In this document: positions 10,385 through 18,995 of the stretch, in pieces
Layout of the letters: every line of letters starts with the position of its first letter
Numbering within the stretch: the stretch's first letter is position 1
Assembly (NCBI RefSeq): GCF_000463115.2
Contig: NZ_AWFX01000045.1
Location: 124,001 to 188,000 of the forward strand
Source of the DNA: Franconibacter helveticus LMG 23732
GTDB taxonomy: Bacteria; Pseudomonadota; Gammaproteobacteria; Enterobacterales; Enterobacteriaceae
Length of the DNA: 64,000 nt
Direction: 5' to 3'
Notes under the pieces: model-generated
What the model saw: only the letters and a program-made list of their open reading frames with translations
Database searches by the model: none
What the model was told of the DNA's origin: nothing
Program-made: the position numbers and the translations under genes

Positions 10385-12145
10385 ATGGTGAATAACCGTC
10401 AGCGCTACGCCGAAAAAGTCTCCCAGATGATAAGCTGGGGGCACTGGTTCGCCCTGTTCAACATTCTGTTGGCCATGGTGATAGGCAGCCGCTACCTGTT
10501 TATCGCTGACTGGCCAACCACGCTTACGGGCCGTCTTTATTCTTACGTAAGCCTGGTCGGCCACTTCAGCTTTCTGGTTTTCGCCAGCTATCTGCTCATT
10601 CTTTTCCCTCTCACCTTTGTGGTGATGTCCCAGCGGCTGATGCGGTTTCTCTCCGCCGTACTGGCAACGGTTGGGATGACATTGCTGTTAATCGACAGCG
10701 AAGTCTTTACCCGCTTCCACCTGCACCTGAATCCCGTGGTGTGGCAGCTGGTGGTCAACCCTGAGCAGGGTGAAATGGCCCGCGACTGGCAGCTGATGTT
10801 CATTGGCGTGCCGGTCATTTTTCTTGCCCAGATGCTCTTCGCCACCTGGAGCTGGCAAAAGCTGCGCAGCCTGACGCGCCGACGCCGTTACGCCAGGCCC
10901 GTGGCGGGCCTCTTCTTTGTCGCTTTTATCGCCACCCACGTGATGTATATCTGGGCGGATGCCAATTTCTACCGCCCCATCACCATGCAGCGCGCGAATC
11001 TGCCGCTCTCTTACCCGATGACGGCGCGCCGCTTTCTGGAAAAACATGGCCTGCTGGATGCGCGGGAATATCAACGCCGCCTGATTGAACAGGGCGACCC
11101 GGAAGCGGTATCGGTGCAGTATCCGCTAAGCGACCTGCGCTACACCGATATGGGCACCGGCCATAATGTGCTGTTCATTACCGTCGACGGCCTTAACTAT
11201 TCGCGTTTTGAAAAGCAGATGCCGACGCTTGCGAAATTCGCCCATGAAAATGTGAATTTCACCCAGCATATGAGTTCCGGCAGCTATGTTGATAATGGCG
11301 TTTTCGGCCTGTTTTACGGCATTTCGCCTTCTTATATGGATGGCGTGCTGTCGGCGCGCATTCCGGCTGCGCTGATCACCGCGCTCAATCAGCAAGGCTA
11401 CCAGCTTGGCCTGTTCTCATCAGACGGCTTTAACAGCCCGCTCTACCGCCAGGCGCTGCTCTCAGACTTCTCGCTGCCTGCGGCGCGTCGCCAGAGCGAT
11501 GAGCAAACCGCCTCGCAGTGGATAAGCTGGCTTAATAAATATGCCTCTGAAGATAACCGCTGGTTCTCCTGGGTCTCTTTCAACGGCACGGCGATTAACG
11601 ACAGCCAACAGGCTAACTTTACGCGCCGCTACGGCCGCGCGGCGGAGAGCGTCGATGCGCAAATTCAGCGCGTGCTCTCTTCCCTGCAAAGCGCCGGCAA
11701 GCTTGAAAACACGGTAGTGATCATTACCGCCGGGCGCGGCGTGCCGCTTGGCGATCAGCAGGAGAGCTTCGGCTGGAGCCGTTCGCGCATTCAGGTGCCG
11801 CTGGTTATTCACTGGCCCGGAACGCCTGCCCAGCGCGTGACTAAACTCACCACGCATCAGGATGTGATGACTACCCTGATGCAGCGCCTGCTGCACGTGC
11901 GAACCCCCTCTTATGAGTACTCGCAGGGCGAAGATTTATTTGCCCCGGTGCGCCGTAATAACTGGGTAGTCAGCGCCGACAGCAATACGCTTGCGGTCAC
12001 CACGCCGCAAATGACCCTGGTGCTGGATAACAACGGCAACTATCGCACGTATGACCTGAAAGGCGAGCGCATGAGCGAAGATAAACTGCAACTCGGCCTG
12101 TTGTTGCAGGTGTTGACGGATGAAAAACGCTTTATCGCTAACTGA
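10385..12145 (+). CDS. yejM: YejM (PbgA/LapC), inner-membrane regulator of LPS synthesis
   Basis: 586 residues, the same length as E. coli YejM. Five transmembrane helices occupy about residues 18-190. A basic linker (LRSLTRRRRYARP) and a periplasmic sulfatase/alkaline-phosphatase-like domain follow, with VLFITVDGLNYSRFEKQMPTL at its start and the ending LLLQVLTDEKRFIAN. Family knowledge: it senses periplasmic LPS and restrains LapB/FtsH proteolysis of LpxC, so it is essential for outer-membrane balance. Its globular domain lacks classic phosphatase activity. The next gene is the tRNA-Pro. Confidence 0.95.
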   Translation: MVNNRQRYAEKVSQMISWGHWFALFNILLAMVIGSRYLFIADWPTTLTGRLYSYVSLVGHFSFLVFASYLLILFPLTFVVMSQRLMRFLSAVLATVGMTLLLIDSEVFTRFHLHLNPVVWQLVVNPEQGEMARDWQLMFIGVPVIFLAQMLFATWSWQKLRSLTRRRRYARPVAGLFFVAFIATHVMYIWADANFYRPITMQRANLPLSYPMTARRFLEKHGLLDAREYQRRLIEQGDPEAVSVQYPLSDLRYTDMGTGHNVLFITVDGLNYSRFEKQMPTLAKFAHENVNFTQHMSSGSYVDNGVFGLFYGISPSYMDGVLSARIPAALITALNQQGYQLGLFSSDGFNSPLYRQALLSDFSLPAARRQSDEQTASQWISWLNKYASEDNRWFSWVSFNGTAINDSQQANFTRRYGRAAESVDAQIQRVLSSLQSAGKLENTVVIITAGRGVPLGDQQESFGWSRSRIQVPLVIHWPGTPAQRVTKLTTHQDVMTTLMQRLLHVRTPSYEYSQGEDLFAPVRRNNWVVSADSNTLAVTTPQMTLVLDNNGNYRTYDLKGERMSEDKLQLGLLLQVLTDEKRFIAN

Positions 12146-12180
12146 TTGATTATTTATGAATCAGTCAGCCAGCCGTACCC

Positions 12181-12211
12181 TTGCAATCAGCACGGAAACG
12201 GGTAGTATAAC
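12181..12211 (+). promoter_or_regulatory. Promoter of tRNA-Pro
   Basis: TTGCAA (12181-12186) is followed by TAGTATAAC, giving a -10 as TAGTAT (12203-12208, 16-bp spacer) or TATAAC (12206-12211, 19-bp spacer). A GC-rich discriminator stands just before the tRNA, a pattern typical of stringently controlled stable-RNA promoters. Confidence 0.65.
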
Positions 12212-12222
12212 GCTCCACGTGT

Positions 12223-12299
12223 CGGCACGTAGCGCAGCCTGGTAGCGCACTGTCATGGGGTGTCAGGGGTCGGAGGTTCAAATCCTCTCGTGCCGACCA
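12223..12299 (+). tRNA. proL: tRNA-Pro, anticodon GGG
   Basis: 77 nt with acceptor CGGCACG / CGTGCCG, discriminator A and encoded CCA (12297-12299). The D arm is GCGC AGCCTGGTA GCGC, and the T arm is GGAGG TTCAAAT CCTCT. The anticodon loop ATGGGGT places GGG at positions 34-36. The anticodon stem is CTGTC/GTCAG. The E. coli proL counterpart has CCGTC/GTCGG, so one pair has changed in a compensatory way (C-G to T-A). Position directly after yejM is as in E. coli. Confidence 0.95.
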
Positions 12300-12310
12300 A
12301 AAATTCCCAG

Positions 12311-12340
12311 AAAAACCAACCCATTGCGGTTGGTTTTTTT
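12311..12340 (+). terminator. Rho-independent terminator of tRNA-Pro
   Basis: The 9-bp perfect stem AAACCAACC (12313-12321) / GGTTGGTTT (12328-12336) ends in a run of T residues, 12 nt after the CCA end. Confidence 0.9.
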
Positions 12341-12515
12341 ATGCCTGCAATAACGCGACCCGTTAATTTCTGCCCGCGATCTGCGGCGTTTATTTCCCTG
12401 ATGCAAAGCGTAAAACCCGATAACTGCTGGAAAAACGGCGTCGGTGCCGCTACCATGCTTAGCCTTCACGCCGCCCCGTAGAATGGGCGTTTGACAACAA
12501 CACCTGCGAATTCCT

Positions 12516-14009
12516 ATGTCTGAAAATCATACTGTTGCGCCGCATGTGCACGAGCTTTCCGTTGCGCACGTGGTGCGTACGCCGCGCCTGCTGCTGCGCG
12601 AAACCCTGGCGGGGGTTGTCACCGCACTGGCGCTGATCCCGGAAGTTATCTCCTTTTCAGTGATAGCGGGCGTCGACCCGAAAGTCAGCCTGATCGCCTC
12701 CATCGTGCTTTGTTTTTGCATGTCGCTGCTTGGCGGCCGCCCGGCAATGGTGACGGCGGCGGCCGGTTCGGTGGCGCTGGTGATCGGGCCAATGGTGCAT
12801 CAGCATGGCGTCGGCTACATCCTGCCCGCTGTGGTGCTGGCTGGCGTTATCCAGATCCTGTTTGGCGTGCTTGGCCTTGCGCGCATGATGCGCTACATCC
12901 CCCGCTCGGTAATGACCGGTTTTGTGAATGCTCTGGGCATTCTGATTTTTATGGCCCAGGTGCCGCACGTCTGGGGGCAAAACAGCACCGTTCTGCTGCT
13001 GTTTATCCTTACGCTTGCCATTGTGCTGCTGCTGCCGCGCGTACTGAAAAGCATTCCTTCGCCGCTCGTCGCCATTGTCGCCGTAACGCTTATCGCGGTG
13101 TATGGCGGCTATACGCTGCCGACAGTGGGCGATGAAGGCCCGATGACGCCAGGGCTGCCCGGTTTTAACGCGCTGCTGGTGCCGCTTAACCTGCAAACGC
13201 TACAGATAGTCTGGCCCTGCGCGCTCAGCGTGGCGTTTGTCGGGCTGATGGAGTCTTTACTGACCGCGAAACTCGTGGATGACATTACCGACACCCCTTC
13301 CAGCAAGCGTCGCGAATGCTGGGGCCTGGGCGTCGCCAATATTTTTGCCGGCTTTTATGGCGGTATTGCCGGCTGCGCGATGATAGGACAGACGGTCGTC
13401 AACGTGGAGCTTGGCAAGGCGCGCTCGCGTTTCTCCACTATCGCCGCCGCGCTGGTGCTGCTGCTGCTGGTGACAGGACTCAGCGCCATTATGGCGAAAA
13501 TCCCGATGGTGGTGCTGGCGGGCATCATGATGATTGTGGCGGTGAAAACCCTTAACTGGCACAGCCTCGCGCCAGCCACCTTAAAACGCATGCCGCTTTC
13601 CGAAACGCTGGTCATGGTCACAACGGTGATTGCCACCGTCTGGACCGGCAACCTGGCGGTGGGCGTTGCCGGCGGGGTTATCTTCGCGATGGTGCTGTTC
13701 GCCCGTCGCATCGCGCATGTGGTCCATGCCGACCGTGAAGTCACTGAAGAGGGTAAAGCGGTGCGCTATACCGTGCGCGGCCCGCTGTTTTTCGCCAGCA
13801 GCAACGATCTCTACGAGCATTTTCTGTATGCCGACGATCCGTCGCGCGTGATTATCGACCTCACCCACGCGCAAATCTGGGACGCTTCCACCGTTGCGGC
13901 GCTGGATGCCATCGAGACCCGCTATCGCCAGCATGGGATCGAGGTGAAAATCGAAGGGCTGGATCTGCGCAGCCACGATTTCCATCAGCGCCTGAGCGGT
14001 AAAATCTGA
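12516..14009 (+). CDS. SulP family inorganic anion transporter
   Basis: 497 residues. The membrane domain begins near TLAGVVTALALIPEVISFSVIAGVDPKVSL, the SulP signature region, and contains roughly 11-12 hydrophobic segments up to about residue 400. A C-terminal cytoplasmic STAS domain follows (about 415-497) with the conserved core VIIDLTHAQIWDASTVAALD. Family members carry sulfate, bicarbonate or dicarboxylates; the substrate cannot be read from sequence. It is shorter than E. coli DauA (about 559 residues). It is the first gene after tRNA-Pro and converges on the type I secretion genes with 16 bp between stops. Confidence 0.88.
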   Translation: MSENHTVAPHVHELSVAHVVRTPRLLLRETLAGVVTALALIPEVISFSVIAGVDPKVSLIASIVLCFCMSLLGGRPAMVTAAAGSVALVIGPMVHQHGVGYILPAVVLAGVIQILFGVLGLARMMRYIPRSVMTGFVNALGILIFMAQVPHVWGQNSTVLLLFILTLAIVLLLPRVLKSIPSPLVAIVAVTLIAVYGGYTLPTVGDEGPMTPGLPGFNALLVPLNLQTLQIVWPCALSVAFVGLMESLLTAKLVDDITDTPSSKRRECWGLGVANIFAGFYGGIAGCAMIGQTVVNVELGKARSRFSTIAAALVLLLLVTGLSAIMAKIPMVVLAGIMMIVAVKTLNWHSLAPATLKRMPLSETLVMVTTVIATVWTGNLAVGVAGGVIFAMVLFARRIAHVVHADREVTEEGKAVRYTVRGPLFFASSNDLYEHFLYADDPSRVIIDLTHAQIWDASTVAALDAIETRYRQHGIEVKIEGLDLRSHDFHQRLSGKI

Positions 14010-14025
14010 ACCGCAGGCCCGTCGG

Positions 14026-15195
14026 CTAGCGCTCGCGCAGCGCTTCCCGGGCCTTGTTAAGCGGTTTTGTCAGGTAGTCCAGCACTGACTTTTGCCCGGT
14101 TTTAATTTCCACATCCGCCACCATGCCGGGCAATATCGGAAAGCGTTTTCCCGCTTTATTGGTCAGCTCGGCATTTTGGGTGCGAATATAAACGCGATAA
14201 AACCATAAGTCGCGTTTCACTTCATCCTGTAGCGTATCGGCGGAAACCATCTCCACTTCGCCCGGCAGCGCGCCATAAATCGCCGGATCATAGGCAGTAA
14301 TTTTTACGCTTGCCGCCAGCCCCGGGCGGATCCAGGCGATATCGCGGGGGCTGATGCGCGTTTCGACCAACAGCCGGTCTTCCACCGGCACGATCTCCAT
14401 CAGTTTATCCCCTGGCGAAAGCACCCCGCCCCGGGTATTAAGCTGGATATCTTTGACGATGCCGCGTACCGGCGAATGCAATGTAACGCGGGTAAGCTGA
14501 TCGCGTTTTCCTTCGACGATCTGCCGTTGCGCGTCGAGATCCGCGTTGTTCTTCACCTGCTCTTCGCGAGCGCGCACCGCGTAGTCATTACGCGCTTCGT
14601 CCATTTTGCCCTGCAATGCGCTAAGCTCTTTACGCAAACGGATAACCTCTACCCTGCCTGCCGCGCCTTGCGCGACCAGCGGTTCCGTCATGCGCAGCTC
14701 ATCTTCCACAAGCCTTGCCGATTGCTGAAGATGGCTTACTGTCTCTTCAAGATTGCGACGTCGCGATTCGTAAAGCTGACGCTCGCGGGCCACCAGCGCG
14801 GCATCGGCGGCGATCTCCGGGCTAAAGCGCAGCGGTTCGCCGCTCAGTTCGGCGCGCAGACGCTCGGCGGAAGCCTGAAGGTTGCGCGCCCGTGCGGCCG
14901 CCTCGCCAAAGCTTGACTGAAAGCGCACCGGGTCAAGCCGGGCCAGCAACTCTCCCTGGGCGACCATCTGCCCTTCGTGAACAAATACCTTATCGATAAT
15001 GCCGCCATCGAGGCTTTGTATAACCTGCGCTTTGCTGGAAGGGGTGATTTTGCCGCTGCCCAGCGTCACTTCGTCAAGTACCGCAAACCAGGCCCAAACC
15101 AGAAACAGCGCAAGCGTCAGGCTGCATGCCCAGATAATGCGCGTGGCGCTGCGTCTTTCATGGCGCAGCTTACGGTAAAGCATAAATTTGCTCAT
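14026..15195 (-). CDS. HlyD family type I secretion adaptor (membrane fusion protein)
   Basis: 389 residues. A short cytoplasmic tail is followed by one transmembrane helix (about residues 19-40, IIWACSLTLALFLVWAWFAVL). Next come a biotinyl-lipoyl-like half motif (SSKAQVIQSLDGGIIDKVFVHEGQMV), a long alpha-helical hairpin (about 95-230) and the second half with GIVKDIQLNTRGGVLSPGDKLMEIVP. The C-terminal beta domain ends with a PGMVADVEIKTGQKSVLDYL motif, a signature of HlyD/LapC-type adaptors. It bridges the ABC exporter and the TolC-like channel. Its ATG overlaps the stop of the ABC gene (ATGA), so it is the last gene of the adhesin-secretion operon. Confidence 0.92.
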   Translation of the reverse strand: MSKFMLYRKLRHERRSATRIIWACSLTLALFLVWAWFAVLDEVTLGSGKITPSSKAQVIQSLDGGIIDKVFVHEGQMVAQGELLARLDPVRFQSSFGEAAARARNLQASAERLRAELSGEPLRFSPEIAADAALVARERQLYESRRRNLEETVSHLQQSARLVEDELRMTEPLVAQGAAGRVEVIRLRKELSALQGKMDEARNDYAVRAREEQVKNNADLDAQRQIVEGKRDQLTRVTLHSPVRGIVKDIQLNTRGGVLSPGDKLMEIVPVEDRLLVETRISPRDIAWIRPGLAASVKITAYDPAIYGALPGEVEMVSADTLQDEVKRDLWFYRVYIRTQNAELTNKAGKRFPILPGMVADVEIKTGQKSVLDYLTKPLNKAREALRER

Positions 15196-17336
15196 GCCGC
15201 ATGCTCCTTGCCGGGAGGCTTCGCAGGCAGGAAGGTTTTCAGCACTTCGTCGCGAGCGCCATCGGCGATAATATGACCGTTGTCCATCACCACCACCCGG
15301 TTAGTGAGACGCAGCAGCGCTGGTCGGTGCGTTACCAGCACCAGCGTACGCCCCTCAAGCCAGCCGCCAAGACGGTGGATCACCTGCTGCTCCAGTTGCT
15401 CATCCATGGAAGCCGTCGGCTCATCAAGCAGCACGATGCGCGGGTTGCGCAATATCAGCCGGCTTAACAAAATCATCTGTTTTTGTCCGCCAGAAAGCCC
15501 CCGCCCGCCTTCCAGGATCATGCGATCAAGGCTCGCGGCATCCAGCTCCGTCAGGCTCAGCGCGCCGCTGATGCGCAGCGCTTCCAGAATCGCCTGTTCG
15601 CTGGCGCAAGGGTTGCCCAGCAACAGGTTCTGGCGAAGCGTGCCGAAAAAGAGCCGCGCCTCCTGCGACAACCAGCCCACCGCATGGCGAACCTCCTGCG
15701 GATCGATGCATTTCATATCCACGCCGCCGAGCAGTACCTTGCCCTGCGTCGCCTGCACCTGGCCTGCGAGCAGCTTCAGCAGCGTGGATTTCCCGGCGCC
15801 GACGCGCCCGAGCACCGCCACGCGCTGGCCCGGCAGGATCTGCATATTCTCAATTTGCAGATCCTGCTGGCCGCTTTCCGGCGCCCAGGCGTAGCGCACC
15901 TGGCGCAGCGAATAATGCCCGGACAGCGCAGTGCAGCGCGCGCGCTTCTCCTCCTCCGGGGCATCGAGCGGCTTTTTCAGCAGTTCGTCGAGGCTATGCA
16001 GCGCGCTGCGGGCGTGCTGCCAGCGCGAAAAGAGCAACGTGAGCTGCAACAAAGGCGCAATCGCGCGGGAGGAAAGCAAACTACAGGCCACCAGCGTGCC
16101 AGTGGTGATGCTGCCGTCGATAATCAGAAACACGCCGTAAATCAGCATGCCGGCGTAGGTTAACTGTTGCACCGCCGCTACCCAGCCGTTAAAGCGCGCC
16201 GCCCATTCCCGCTGGCGAATGGCGATTTGCGCCCCCACTTCGTGGGTCTGCTCCCACTGGCGCTGGAACCACGGCTCCGCCTGCAACGCTTTAATATCCT
16301 CAACCCCTTCGACGGCCTCCACCAGCACCGCGTTGCGAATAGCGCCTTCGCGCATGCCCTCTCGCGTAAGGCGCGAGAGCGGTAGCTGGATAAGCAAGCC
16401 GGGAATAAGAATAAGCGGCAACGCCAGCAGCGGGATCCAGGCCAGGCTGCCGCCGATAAACGCCAGCAGGGCCAGAAACAGCGCAATAAAAGGAATGTCG
16501 GCCACCGCGCCTAAAGTTGTCGAGGTCAGCAACTCCCGCAGTTGATCAATTTCGCGCAGCTGCGAGATAAAAGATCCCGTCGCTTTCGGACGGTGTTCGT
16601 TGCGAATAGCCAGCGTGCGCGCAAAAAGCATCGCGGAAATACGCAGATCGATCTGCTTGCCTGTGACATCAGCAAGCCGGCTGCGCATCAGGCGCAGGGC
16701 AAACTCCATGCTAACCGCGCACAGCACGCCGCCCGCCAGCACCCACAGCGAAGGCCAGGACTGCGCCGGGATAACCCGGTCATAAACCTGCATGGAAAAC
16801 AGAATGCCCGCCAGCGTAAGGGTATTGGCAACAAGCGAGGCGAGCGCGATATCGCCGAGCACCCCGCCCATGCTGCGAAAATGCTTCCAGAACCAGTGGC
16901 GCTGCCAGGGCTTGAGAAACTCATCAATACGGTCGTCGCGCACGCGCTGCGCAAGGCCAATCAGCATCACTTCATCGCGGGCATGGCTTAACAGCTTGCG
17001 CAGCGGCGCCTGTCGCACCACATCGCCGCCCCGGCAGAGCCAGTAACTCACCAGCCCCTGCCGGTTGAGGCTTTCCAGCAGAACCGGGGTGCCGTCTTTT
17101 AACAGCAGTACGGCGGGCAACACTTCGTCATGCCACGTCATTTCGCTAAGGCTGACGGCGCTGAGTTGCAGCCCCATCAGCGCCGCTATTTTTTCCCGCC
17201 TGGCGCCGTCATGCGGCGCATGGTGCCAGCGCATCTGCTGGTGAATAAGCTGCGGGTCTACCGGATGGCCAAAGGCCGCGGCGCTGCGGGCGAGCAGCAG
17301 CAGCCAGGCTTCGTTTTCATTAACGGAAATACTCAT
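15192..17336 (-). CDS. Type I secretion ABC exporter (permease-ATPase, LssB/HlyB type)
   Basis: 714 residues. The N-terminal ~130 residues form a C39-peptidase-like domain. The catalytic Cys expected near its start is absent, so it is a substrate-docking rather than proteolytic domain, as in LapB/HlyB-type exporters. Six transmembrane helices span about 155-420. The ATPase domain shows Walker A LGRVGAGKSTLLKLLAG (about 505-520), signature LSGGQKQM, Walker B RIVLLDEPTASMD and switch His in LVTHRPAL. It would drive one-step export of the adjacent adhesin. It lies 25 bp after the TolC-like gene, and its stop overlaps the start of the HlyD-like gene. Confidence 0.93.
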   Translation of the reverse strand: MSISVNENEAWLLLLARSAAAFGHPVDPQLIHQQMRWHHAPHDGARREKIAALMGLQLSAVSLSEMTWHDEVLPAVLLLKDGTPVLLESLNRQGLVSYWLCRGGDVVRQAPLRKLLSHARDEVMLIGLAQRVRDDRIDEFLKPWQRHWFWKHFRSMGGVLGDIALASLVANTLTLAGILFSMQVYDRVIPAQSWPSLWVLAGGVLCAVSMEFALRLMRSRLADVTGKQIDLRISAMLFARTLAIRNEHRPKATGSFISQLREIDQLRELLTSTTLGAVADIPFIALFLALLAFIGGSLAWIPLLALPLILIPGLLIQLPLSRLTREGMREGAIRNAVLVEAVEGVEDIKALQAEPWFQRQWEQTHEVGAQIAIRQREWAARFNGWVAAVQQLTYAGMLIYGVFLIIDGSITTGTLVACSLLSSRAIAPLLQLTLLFSRWQHARSALHSLDELLKKPLDAPEEEKRARCTALSGHYSLRQVRYAWAPESGQQDLQIENMQILPGQRVAVLGRVGAGKSTLLKLLAGQVQATQGKVLLGGVDMKCIDPQEVRHAVGWLSQEARLFFGTLRQNLLLGNPCASEQAILEALRISGALSLTELDAASLDRMILEGGRGLSGGQKQMILLSRLILRNPRIVLLDEPTASMDEQLEQQVIHRLGGWLEGRTLVLVTHRPALLRLTNRVVVMDNGHIIADGARDEVLKTFLPAKPPGKEHAA

Positions 17337-17361
17337 AGTCAGCCCTTATGCTCACCTGCGG

Positions 17362-18690
17362 TCAGAGCGACGGCAGCGTGTCGCCGCTCTGCGCGGCTCT
17401 GTCGATGGCGAACCAGTCAAGCAGGGTATCTGCCGCCGCCGCATAGTTAACGCTCGCCGTCGCCGCGTCGAAGCGCGCCTCTTCGCGAGTAATTTGCGCC
17501 TGGAAGAGATCCTGTTCGCTGCTGAGCAGGTCGGTCAGGCTGCGTTTGCCCAGCTGGTATTCGTTCTGGTAAACCTCACGGGTACGCAAGGCGCTTTGAT
17601 ACTGCCGCTCCCCGGCGCGCAGGCGCGACTGCGCGCCTTTCAGCGCCGCCTGAGCGTTAGCGGCGTTCTGGTCGATAAGCCGCTGCGCCTGCTCCACTTC
17701 CGCTTCAGCCGCCTCCCGCTCCGCCTGCGCCGCCGCCACCCGGGCGTTGATGGCGCCGCCCTGATAAATGGGCGCGTCGACACGCAGCTGGACGCTGTCG
17801 TCCCACCAGCCGTCATCGTTGTTCACATAGCGCGTCCGCCCCGCTTCCACTTTCAGGGTCGGCCAGCGCGCGGCCTGCGCCTGACGCACCCTTTCATCGG
17901 CGGCGCGCTCTTTTTCCCGGGCGCCGCGCACCGCCGCCGTGCTTTCATAATCCACTGCGTCTGCCGGCGCGCGCGCAAACAGCGGCGGCAGCGGCCCAAG
18001 CTGCGGGGTTGCTTCGCCGGTCAACACCGTCAGGCGCGCCAGCGCCGCCTGCTCCAGCGCCTGGTATTGCGCTTCGCTGGCCCGCATGCCGTCAATGCGC
18101 GTCTGCGCCTGGAGCTTATCGGAGTCGGAGTTCAGCCCGGCGTCGGCGCGAAGCGTCGCCAGTCGCGCCACCTTCTCAAGCCCGCCCGTCTGTTCACGGC
18201 TGGCCGCGGCAAGCGTCTGCTGGCGTTTCGCCTCAAGCCAGGCGAGCAGCGTCTCCTGCGCCACCCGGGTCAGCGTGTCGTAAAGCGCAAAGCGGTTCGC
18301 TTCGCTTAAGCGCGCCTGTTCGTCCACGCGGCTGCGGGTTGTGCCGAAGTCATATAAAAGCTGGCTGAGGGTAATGCCGCCCGAGCCGTCGCTGCGGGTG
18401 CTGTCGGCGTGACCGGCGCTGCCCTGCAAGGCTATCTGCGGATACCAGCCGCTTTTCGCTTCATCCAGCCGGGCGCGGCCGACGCGAATTTGCGCCGCCG
18501 CCTGCGCTATCTGCGGATGGCGGGCGAAGGCGCGAAGGATCGCCTCGCGCAGCCCGCTGTCGCCAGCGTCCGGCTGCACAGCGGATCGCAGGCTGAAAGG
18601 CGCTTCAGCAGGCGTTGTTTGCAGGGCGTTTTGCGCAGGCGTCGGCAAAGCCAGCAGCAGCAGCCATAAAGGGGAGAGGGTAAGCTTCAT
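17362..18690 (-). CDS. TolC family outer-membrane channel of the type I secretion system
   Basis: 442 residues with a signal peptide (MKLTLSPLWLLLLALPTPAQ) and the two-fold repeated long-helix architecture of outer-membrane efflux proteins. Repeat 1 contains ARLDEAKSGWYPQIALQGSAG. Repeat 2 contains RWPTLKVEAGRTRYVNNDDG and VYQNEYQLGKRSLTDLLSSEQDL, the LapE/TolC-like stretch. It is a dedicated channel, distinct from the general TolC, which is not in this window. It begins 14 nt after the final stop of the adhesin reading frame, behind AGGCGAGG, so it is in the same operon. Confidence 0.92.
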   Translation of the reverse strand: MKLTLSPLWLLLLALPTPAQNALQTTPAEAPFSLRSAVQPDAGDSGLREAILRAFARHPQIAQAAAQIRVGRARLDEAKSGWYPQIALQGSAGHADSTRSDGSGGITLSQLLYDFGTTRSRVDEQARLSEANRFALYDTLTRVAQETLLAWLEAKRQQTLAAASREQTGGLEKVARLATLRADAGLNSDSDKLQAQTRIDGMRASEAQYQALEQAALARLTVLTGEATPQLGPLPPLFARAPADAVDYESTAAVRGAREKERAADERVRQAQAARWPTLKVEAGRTRYVNNDDGWWDDSVQLRVDAPIYQGGAINARVAAAQAEREAAEAEVEQAQRLIDQNAANAQAALKGAQSRLRAGERQYQSALRTREVYQNEYQLGKRSLTDLLSSEQDLFQAQITREEARFDAATASVNYAAAADTLLDWFAIDRAAQSGDTLPSL

Positions 18691-18704
18691 CTTGCGCCTC
18701 GCCT

Positions 18705-18995
18705 TTACTGGAGCCGCACGTGCACGGTCTGTTCAATGAGCACATCGCCCAGCGGATCGCCCTGGCTTAACGCGCTGTTATGCCAGACGTCGAATAACTG
18801 CCCTTCTACCGCGCGCTGCCCGCTGAAATCCCACATTCCCTCCGGCGAATTAATAAGCGTAACGCTGTCATTTTGCGACGCGTTGATAGTCAGGCTCTGC
18901 TGGCTTACCGACTTTTGCTGCATCACATCGTCAAAACTCAACGCCAGCGACCCGGTTTCGCCTGTCGCGCCTTCCAGCCCGAGCTGGCTGAAGCT
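18705..18995 (-). pseudogene. C-terminal secretion-signal segment of the adhesin, cut off by an in-frame TGA
   Basis: Directly after the TGA that ends the main adhesin frame (18998-18996), the same frame continues open for 96 codons to TAA at 18705. It encodes SFSQLGLEGATGETG..., then LSFDDVMQQKSVSQQSLTINA, SVTLINSPEGMWDFSG and a final DPLGDVLIEQTVHVRLQ. The aspartate/hydrophobic pattern and the SLTINASQNDSVTL-type strand resemble the C-terminal end of Bap/LapA-type T1SS substrates, where the uncleaved secretion signal lies. Codon choice is like the upstream part. No start codon with a good ribosome-binding site exists (the earliest is TTG at 18941), so it is unlikely to be a separate gene. 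Confidence 0.75.

Noticed and set aside
12223..12299. tRNA-Pro as a recent island attachment site
   Set aside because: No integrase and no repeated tRNA 3' end were noticed up to the yojI boundary; kept only as a possible ancient event.
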